Assembly: GCA_003260345.1 (NCBI GenBank)
Contig: MORC01000002.1
Span: 1 to 64,000 of the forward strand
Direction of reading: 5' to 3'
Source: Candidatus Gracilibacteria bacterium GN02-873
GTDB taxonomy: Bacteria; Patescibacteriota; Gracilibacteria; BD1-5; UBA2023
DNA length: 64,000 nucleotides
Shown here piece by piece: positions 58,239-64,000 of this stretch. Numbering within the stretch: position 1 is the stretch's first letter; every line of letters starts with the position of its first letter. Made by a program: the position numbers and the translations under genes. The notes under the pieces are model-generated. The model was given only the letters and a program-made list of their open reading frames with translations. It made no database searches and was not told the origin of the DNA.

Positions 58239-59411
58239 TTATCTGAAATCGTCAAGATTTGCAGTGGTAGAAATTGAAATAATCGGATTTTCATTTTTAA
58301 TGCGACGACGCAAGCCATGAGAAAATCAAAGCTCCAGAGAATATCGCATATATGGATGGATAAATGGGCTTGTTCCTGTACAATTTTCTATACAATCAGG
58401 CGACGCGGCAGCGAGCCATGGATCTTTTTTAGGAAACAAATCAAGGTGAAATTTTCGAACAGTAACAGTATTTGGAAAAAGATTGATCCATTCGCTGTCA
58501 ATTCCTGTCGCGAGTCGTCATTCGCCAATATCTTTTCCAGCACACGACCAGCCAGCTTCACACACCCATGTATCAATCACACCATCGTACGCATCCGCAC
58601 CTGTTCCGTCATGCTTGGAGCCACGATCCAATCCTCGTAATTTGAGCATTTGAATCATGCCAAGGCAATAATCACCAGCAGTAAAATATCCATCAGAATC
58701 CCGTGTTATCTCGCACGAATCGCTCGAATTTTTATTTGGATCATCAATAATTTTCCAGCGGAAAAAAGTTCGCGTTGGATTTTTTGGATCAGTTTTATTG
58801 AGCAAATAGAGCTCATGAATTGCGCCACTAAAAACTTCCGGTCCGTCCCAAAGATTTCGATCATCTTCATCTCCGACAATTTTTCCATCATTATTTTCGT
58901 CACCATTGTCAGCATTTGCATTCGCATTATAATCCCAAAATTGAAGCGCGTATTCACCATATCGTTGCATACTTCCCACAAAATTTGTATTTTTGTTGTT
59001 CAATGAAGAATTTTCCGCACAACCGCCAGTTCCCATACGATTGGAATTATCAGCACTTCGACAATAGAAAAAATTTTCTCAAAAATTATTTTTTGTTAAA
59101 TCGCTCGTTCCGTGACCAAAATTTCCAACTCCTGAAGCAAATTTGTAATGCGAGCCATTCAATTCTGTATTGTAGGTTTTTCGATTCCAGTATTCTTCAT
59201 AATCAATGGTTCCGCCATCTTTAATCGCCGTAAATAATTGTTCTGAGAAAAAATATAATTCTTCCGTGAGCGCAATACGGTTCATACTTTTGATGCGTGC
59301 CGCCATCATCGATTGTACGGACGATAAAATAAAAATCATCACAAGCGAAAAAATCACCATACTGATCATCAATTCGAGGAGTGTCAAACCTTTTTTACGA
59401 ATTTTTATCAT
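58239..59411 (-). CDS. Type IV pseudopilin/minor pilin-like secreted protein
   Basis: The 390-residue protein starts MIKIRKKG then LTLLELMISMVIFSLVMIFI, a prepilin-peptidase site with Glu at +5. UGA-Gly codons at 59079-59081, 58518-58520 and one near the C-terminus join the frame. The mature part is rich in Asp/Asn (NANANADNGDENNDG, a possible Ca-binding loop) and has at least eight Cys that could form disulfides. It is much larger than a major pilin, so a tip or minor pilin is likely. An ATG five codons upstream is an alternative start. Confidence 0.75.
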
Positions 59412-59565
59412 TTTTTGAGGAAGCATTTTTTTGGGAAAAAAGAAACAAAATCGGAGAAAAAATCGCTCTACCAAGCCGAATTGCTGTTGGAAAAGCAAAA
59501 AATCGCGCTGGTCATTTTTCAAGCATTTCTTCTAAAAATGGAAAATTTTTATCATTTTGCTGCAT
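59395..59565 (-). CDS. Small hypothetical protein overlapping the pseudopilin start
   Basis: A 56-residue frame (one UGA-Gly, EEMLEKGPARFF) ends with TAA 17 bp inside the pseudopilin gene. It could be a short leader peptide coupling translation of the pilin gene. No family; the remaining sequence up to 59801 shows no other gene. Confidence 0.35.
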
Positions 59566-59801
59566 TGTATTGATTTTTCAAAAAAAGAGAAGAGCAAAAA
59601 TTCAAAAAATGGTAATTTTGAAAAAACGAAAAATTCCGATAAAAAGAAGAATAAAAATGTTGCGAGAATTTTTTATCATTTTTGGAAAATTTGAAAAAAG
59701 GAAATTGAGGGAAAATAGCGAGAATTTTGGAAGAAAAATTTTTGGAAAAATCTTGAAAAAAAAATATTTTTGACTACTCTGTGAACATATAATTTTTTAA
59801 T

Positions 59802-60440
59802 ATGCCACAGTATAACACAAATATTCAAAATAGAAAATTAAAAAAACAAATTTTGAATTTTTTCTCGCGTTTGGGCTTTGGAGCTGGGAAATTACCATTT
59901 TCTGGAAGACTTATTTTAGTAATGGCATTTTTGTTATTTGTGTCGCTTTTTATGCCGTGGCTTGAAATTACTTCGAGCACAAATGGCGTGCAAACTTTTG
60001 GGCCTTTTAGTCGATATCTTGGTTTTATTGGATACGGAATTTTGGTGAGTGTGATTATTGTGCCATTTTTTCTCTTGTCTCACACCAAAAAAGAGCAAAT
60101 TCGTGCCTATGTACCTTTTCGACTTTCTGATACGCAAGCGGTTGTTTTTGTTTCGACGATGATTTTGGTGGCGATTATGCAAATTATTTTTCTTTCACCT
60201 GCATACAATGTTTTTGGTGCGACGGAATTCAAAAGTGGTTTTCCGCTTGCTGGTGCGAGTGTTGTGTGTATGATTATTTGTGGATTTTTTCTTTCAAAAC
60301 GGGTAAAAATTCAAAATACTGAAAGTTATTACCTTGATAAACAAATGAAAGAAAATTTATGAGAGTACAAAAATATTATACATCCTGATGCGCATCAGGA
60401 AAACGAAAGAAAAAAACAAAATATGTCACTTCCTTTTTAA
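59802..60440 (+). CDS. Four-helix membrane protein, unknown
   Basis: The 212-residue protein has a polar N-terminus of about 35 residues and four hydrophobic helices (for example LILVMAFLLFVSLFMPWLEI). A UGA-Gly at 60360-60362 adds the last 26 polar residues. The helix pair with MPWLEI resembles small membrane proteins often annotated as hypothetical; no family name can be given. Confidence 0.6.
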
Positions 60441-60518
60441 AAAATTGCTTGACTTTTCAAAAAATATCATATTATATTAACTAGTTTATTTCTTATTTCA
60501 GTGAGTGAACTGCTTATT

Positions 60519-61562
60519 ATGACTACTACTGCTCAAGTAACTGCTGGTTTTCATTCCATTCTCAATTCTTTAACAGAAAAAGAAAAATCAGTTATTATGC
60601 GTCGAATTGGGTTTAACGGAAATAAGGAAACCCTTCAAGAAATTGGGAATGCGTACGGAATTACTCGTGAGCGTGTTCGACAAATCGAAGATGTAGGAAT
60701 CCGAAAAATCGGGCGCATCATGCGAACCAGCGACCTGGTGGTGATTCAGAATTCTGGAGAAAAAATTCTTAAAATGCACGGCGGCGTAATGATTCGCGAC
60801 CGTTTGATTAGCGCTATTATCGCGGATATCGGACTTGATCCGACACTTAATGCTAATATTATTGATATTCTTCTTCAGGCAGACTATCAACTCCAAAAAT
60901 CAAAACCTCAGTTGGGGACAAATTCATATTTTCACTTTCCAGAAGTTTCGAAAAAAATGATCGAAACTATCCACAAGGAAGCGGTAAAAATCCTCAAAAA
61001 ACGAGGTGATATTCTAGAAATAGCCGTTCTATATGATGCTATTCGTACCAATCTTTTTGCACAATTTGGAAAATTAGATTCACTGATGATTGATTCAGTA
61101 ATGGATATTTTCTTGGATGTTGTGAAGGGCGAAGGAAAATATATTGGTCTCGAAAAATGGAAAATTTTGAATCCAGCAACTCTGAAAGATAAAGCAATTT
61201 ATACACTCAAAAAATCTCGCGAACCAATGCATTTTATGGACATTGCGAACGCGATTACTGAATATTTTGGTGAAGTAGTGAAAATTTCCACGATTCACAA
61301 CGAGCTTATTCGCAATGAAGAATTTGTTCTGATTGGACGCGGAATTTATGTATTAAAAGAATGGGGATATAAAGAAGGAACTGTTCTCGATGTGATTTTG
61401 GATATTTTCAAGAAAAATGAAGGGCCGCTTTCCACCGAAGAAATCACCGACAAGGTTCTCAAAATTCGCCAAGTAAAAAGTACAACGATTTATATGAATC
61501 TGCAAAATAAAGATTTTATTGAGCGAGTGGGACGAAACCTCTATCAAGCAAAAACTGCATAA
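60519..61562 (+). CDS. Sigma70 region 4 plus HARE-HTH transcription-related protein
   Basis: The 347-residue protein starts with a sigma-region-4-like helix-turn-helix (LTEKEKSVIMRRIG, LQEIGNAYGITRERVRQIE), has a middle part of unknown fold, and ends with one or two HARE-HTH/winged-helix modules (ISTIHNELIRNEEFVLIGRGIYVL and STTIYMNLQNKDFIERVGRNLY), as in RpoE (delta) and related regulators. It lacks sigma region 2, so it is not a full sigma factor. A GTG six codons upstream is an alternative start. TTGACT and TATATT boxes lie at 60451-60480. Confidence 0.75.
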   Translation: MTTTAQVTAGFHSILNSLTEKEKSVIMRRIGFNGNKETLQEIGNAYGITRERVRQIEDVGIRKIGRIMRTSDLVVIQNSGEKILKMHGGVMIRDRLISAIIADIGLDPTLNANIIDILLQADYQLQKSKPQLGTNSYFHFPEVSKKMIETIHKEAVKILKKRGDILEIAVLYDAIRTNLFAQFGKLDSLMIDSVMDIFLDVVKGEGKYIGLEKWKILNPATLKDKAIYTLKKSREPMHFMDIANAITEYFGEVVKISTIHNELIRNEEFVLIGRGIYVLKEWGYKEGTVLDVILDIFKKNEGPLSTEEITDKVLKIRQVKSTTIYMNLQNKDFIERVGRNLYQAKTA

Positions 61563-61587
61563 AAATTCCCTTTTGGGAATTTTTATT
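61561..61587. terminator. Bidirectional intrinsic terminator
   Basis: Stem AAAATTCCC/GGGAATTTT with loop TTTT; it serves the sigma-4/HARE gene and the DUF167 gene. Confidence 0.7.
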
Positions 61588-61819
61588 TTCGCCTGAGAAG
61601 TTTACGCGTAGCGGTTGCGCCTGAGAGAATTTCCCAATCGTTGCCCGTCATCTCACGCAAAAACTCGATCAATTCGTCATTCGCTTTTCAGTTTTCTGGA
61701 ACCGCTTTGATGCGAATTTTGAGTGTTCCATCATCCATAGTTCCAATAATTTCCGTTTTTCTCGCGCGCGGAATCACTTTTATTTTGACAATTTCTTCAA
61801 AAATCATATCTTGTAGCAT
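61583..61819 (-). CDS. DUF167/YggU family protein
   Basis: The 78-residue protein is hidden under the standard code by a UGA-Gly. VKIKVIPRARKTEIIG, TLKIRIKAVPENGKANDELI (UGA gives the conserved G before KAN) and a final GATATRKLLRRK match the DUF167 family, whose role is unknown. It diverges from the MtaB-like gene. Confidence 0.8.
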
Positions 61820-61830
61820 ATTTTTTGATT

Positions 61831-63129
61831 ATGGAATACAAAGTTTTTGGTTGTAAAACGAATAAATATTTTGCTGAAAAATGGCTTGCCCATCCACATT
61901 TGGAGGATAAAGTGGGCTATTTTATCGCGTCGTGTGTGGTAACGGATCGCGCCAAGGCAAAGTGGGTCAAACACGCGCTCAAAAAACTCAAGACCTTGAA
62001 AGAATGAGAAAAACTCTATCTCTCGGGTTGTGGAAATATTCGTGATGGAGTGGTTGATCCAAAATTTTATGAAATATATCACGAATTGAAAAATTTTCAA
62101 GATAAAATCGAGGTTTTACCAGAAGATCCGAGCGATTTTGCGATGAGCGAAGAAGAAAAGAAAAAAATGATGCAAACAAAACTTCGTTCACTTCGGAGCA
62201 AAAATCTGAAACAGATTTTCACGCGAAAATATATGGTCGTACAGACTGGGTGTGATAATTTTTGTACTTTTTGTCTGACGGTGCAGGCTCGTGGGCGACA
62301 CAAATTCCGGCCGATTGATGAAATTTTGGACGAAATTCATACATTTGTTCGCGGCGGTGGAAAAGAAATTGTACTGACAGGAATCAACCTGGGCGCTTGG
62401 GGAGCGGAAAGTTCCAACGATTTTCAAGATTCTCAATTTGTTCATCTCATCAAGACAATTCTTGAAGAAACAGAAATTGAGCGTGTGCGAATTTCTTCGC
62501 TCGGAGTAGAATTTTTCTCTGACGAGCTCATAGATTTGTTCAAGAATGAGCGAATTATTGCATACGTTCACCTTTCGATTCAGTCTGGATCAACGCCAAT
62601 TCTTGCAAAAATGAATCGTCATTATGACGGCAAGAAAGTACGCGAGGTACTTTGAAAATTACGAAATCTGAATCGTGAAGATGGCGTAATTCTCAATATT
62701 GGTGCGGACATTATCGCCGGATTTCCAGGTGAAACTGATGAAAATTTTGCTGATACACTCGCACTTATTGATGATTTTGGAATCACTCAACTGCATGCGT
62801 TTCCATTTTCTGGGCATGTCGATCATTACAGCGTTCCTGCTGGAGTTTTTCCAAATCAGGTTCCCAATCATATCGCACAGCAGCGAACCAAAACACTTTT
62901 GGAACACGGGCAAATAGAAAAACGAAAACTGGCGGAAAAATCTGTTGGAAAAATTTTGAAAGTTTTAATAGAAAAGGCTGATGCAACGGGGAAATTTTTT
63001 GGTTCGACAGAAAATTATTTGGCGTGTAACGAAACCAATTTTAAGCCACTTCCTGATCAAAAAATAGCACGAGGAAAAATCGTGCTAGGAAAATATCTCA
63101 AAATGATTGATACAAGCGTGGAGGACTAA
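61831..63129 (+). CDS. MtaB/MiaB-type tRNA methylthiotransferase
   Basis: The 432-residue protein contains two UGA-Gly codons (62005-62007, 62653-62655). The N-terminal UPF0004 domain has three Cys (VFGCKTN, ASCVVT, SGCGNI) and the radical-SAM domain has C-x3-C-x2-C (TGCDNFCTFC), then ARGRHKFRP, VLTGINLGAWG and a C-terminal TRAM-like part. MtaB adds the methylthio group to t6A37 of tRNA; MiaB to i6A37. The N-terminal Cys spacing and gene length fit MtaB slightly better. CGA and CGG code for the conserved Arg in RGRHKFRP. Confidence 0.88.
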
Positions 63130-63342
63130 TTATTTAAAATATTGAGTAATTTTGGAAACAATGAGTCCTGGAATCTGATCAAGATTTCGCGTAAATGACA
63201 TGATTGATTCAAAAAAAGTGAGAATATTATCAATGCGATCCATATTTTTGTAAATGCGCCACAAAATCATAGAAACAAGAACAAAAACAGGAATAAATCC
63301 AAATGCCAACACAAGAAAAAGAAAATCGAGAGCGTTAATCAT
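63130..63342 (-). CDS. Small membrane protein, unknown
   Basis: The 70-residue protein has one hydrophobic segment (ALDFLFLVLAFGFIPVFVLVSMI) and a basic/amphipathic tail. It ends against the MtaB-like gene with no spacer and lies downstream of the 63359 gene, probably one transcript. No family. Confidence 0.5.
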   Translation of the reverse strand: MINALDFLFLVLAFGFIPVFVLVSMILWRIYKNMDRIDNILTFFESIMSFTRNLDQIPGLIVSKITQYFK

Positions 63343-63358
63343 ATCAGTTTTTTAAAAA

Positions 63359-63898
63359 TTAAAATGCAAGAGGATCTTCGGAAGAAGGTTCTTTTTTTGT
63401 TTCAGAAATAATATTTTCAGAAATATTCTCATTATTTTCAGAAATATTTTCCTCAGATTTTTTTTCAAAATAATCACGTTTGTCAGCATTCCACCAAGAC
63501 TCAATTTCCGCAAAATCATAAAAACGAGCGACTTCTTCGCCCTGGAAAAAAATTCGCATTTCCAGTGGCAAAACATACCCAAAATCCTGAATAATTTTTT
63601 CAGATTTTTCACGATTTAAATATTTGAGTGTCGCGATATCAACAAATGCCTTCGACTGCCAAACAGCCAAATTGAGCATCAAATCTTTTTCAATTTGAGA
63701 ATTTTCGTCAAACGCAATAACCACAAGGCGCTTTTTTTTGAGTTTTTCAAGGTAATCATCCTCATTTTGAACAAATAATGATGTCTGCGAAAGCGTATCC
63801 CCCGCAAATTCTAGCGTTTTATTCCCGAGGTTTTTTGCTTTTTCTAATGTCAAATCAATCGCATCAGAAAAAGATTTTTTAATTTTATCGAAATCCAT
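63359..63898 (-). CDS. Hypothetical cytoplasmic protein
   Basis: The 179-residue protein has a helical N-terminus (FDKIKKSFSDAIDLTLEKAK), a middle beta part (RLVVIAFDENSQIEKDLMLN) resembling small thioredoxin-like folds without Cys, and an Asn/Glu/Ser-rich disordered tail. Function unknown. Confidence 0.55.
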   Translation of the reverse strand: MDFDKIKKSFSDAIDLTLEKAKNLGNKTLEFAGDTLSQTSLFVQNEDDYLEKLKKKRLVVIAFDENSQIEKDLMLNLAVWQSKAFVDIATLKYLNREKSEKIIQDFGYVLPLEMRIFFQGEEVARFYDFAEIESWWNADKRDYFEKKSEENISENNENISENIISETKKEPSSEDPLAF

Positions 63899-63911
63899 AC
63901 ATATTGTAATA

Positions 63912-64000
63912 TTATAAGCCCATCATATCAATTTTCTCCAATTTTTGCAAGAAATTTTGATGAATATCACGATATTTAGAATGAATTTTCTCTTGCATTT
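63912..64000 (-). CDS. C-terminal end of a gene entering from the right edge (partial)
   Basis: The last 28 codons of a minus-strand frame (MQEKIHSKYRDIHQNFLQKL and on, ending MMGL and TAA) are visible. Too short to assign. Confidence 0.35.
   Translation of the reverse strand, partial: MQEKIHSKYRDIHQNFLQKLEKIDMMGL

Noticed and set aside
59381..59773. Plus-strand 130-codon ORF opposite the pseudopilin leader
   Set aside because: Lys/Phe-rich antisense composition, no conserved pattern, and overlap with the supported minus-strand pilin gene.

Overview
The window is AT-rich bacterial DNA from an organism that reads UGA as glycine (translation table 25). That points to the candidate-phyla-radiation lineages Absconditabacteria (SR1) or Gracilibacteria; the sequence does not let me choose between them. 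Under the standard code many genes look broken. Read with UGA = Gly they become full-length, and the UGA codons fall on invariant glycines: peptidyl-tRNA hydrolase NPG, YraN GEIDL, the RarA and RsgA P-loops, YebC MGRGP. The window also carries a tRNA with anticodon UCA and glycine-type acceptor and discriminator bases (16526-16604). CGA and CGG still stand at conserved arginines, so the further arginine-codon changes of some relatives are not seen. All coordinates below use UGA = Gly.

1-41 kb and 49.4-64 kb are ordinary chromosome. They hold tRNA modification (elp3, queA, an MtaB-like enzyme, yebC, tlyA), translation (rpsT-infC-rpmI-rplT, pth, gatC, fusA, rpmH-rnpA-yidC), DNA maintenance (ruvA, recF, rarA, a shortened PriA-like protein), Fe-S assembly (sufS, a SufU-like and a small SufD-like protein), cell wall (FtsI), type IV pili (pilin, pseudopilin, PilT), a VirD4-like ATPase, a MacAB-type exporter, surface proteins and lipoproteins, and ten tRNA genes. 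These genes use UGA sparingly (0-4 per gene). Most lack a clear Shine-Dalgarno sequence, and converging gene ends usually share a hairpin terminator.

41.4-49.4 kb is an accessory island between tRNA-Leu(UAG) and the 3' end of rarA. It is still more AT-rich, and about three quarters of the glycines in its five main genes are UGA (hand count 60 of 79). On the minus strand it carries a two-gene Hachiman-type anti-phage system (HamA-like DUF1837 nuclease, HamB-like helicase). On the plus strand it carries RsgA, a 2H phosphoesterase-like protein and a small HD alarmone-hydrolase-like protein. Its left end holds a decayed serine-recombinase tail beside the tRNA. Its right end has two about 147-bp direct copies of the rarA 3' end enclosing 1.4 kb with an unknown gene and a small Gly-rich peptide gene that has a strong Shine-Dalgarno sequence. 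This layout suggests acquisition by mobile DNA from another recoded bacterium.

Decay is visible at 38.1-38.8 kb (a frameshifted LtrA-like gene with an internal duplication), at the island edge, and possibly in the 2H gene. One gene (17829-18386) has no stop other than UGA before its terminator, which is unexpected in this code. No rRNA or CRISPR array was seen.
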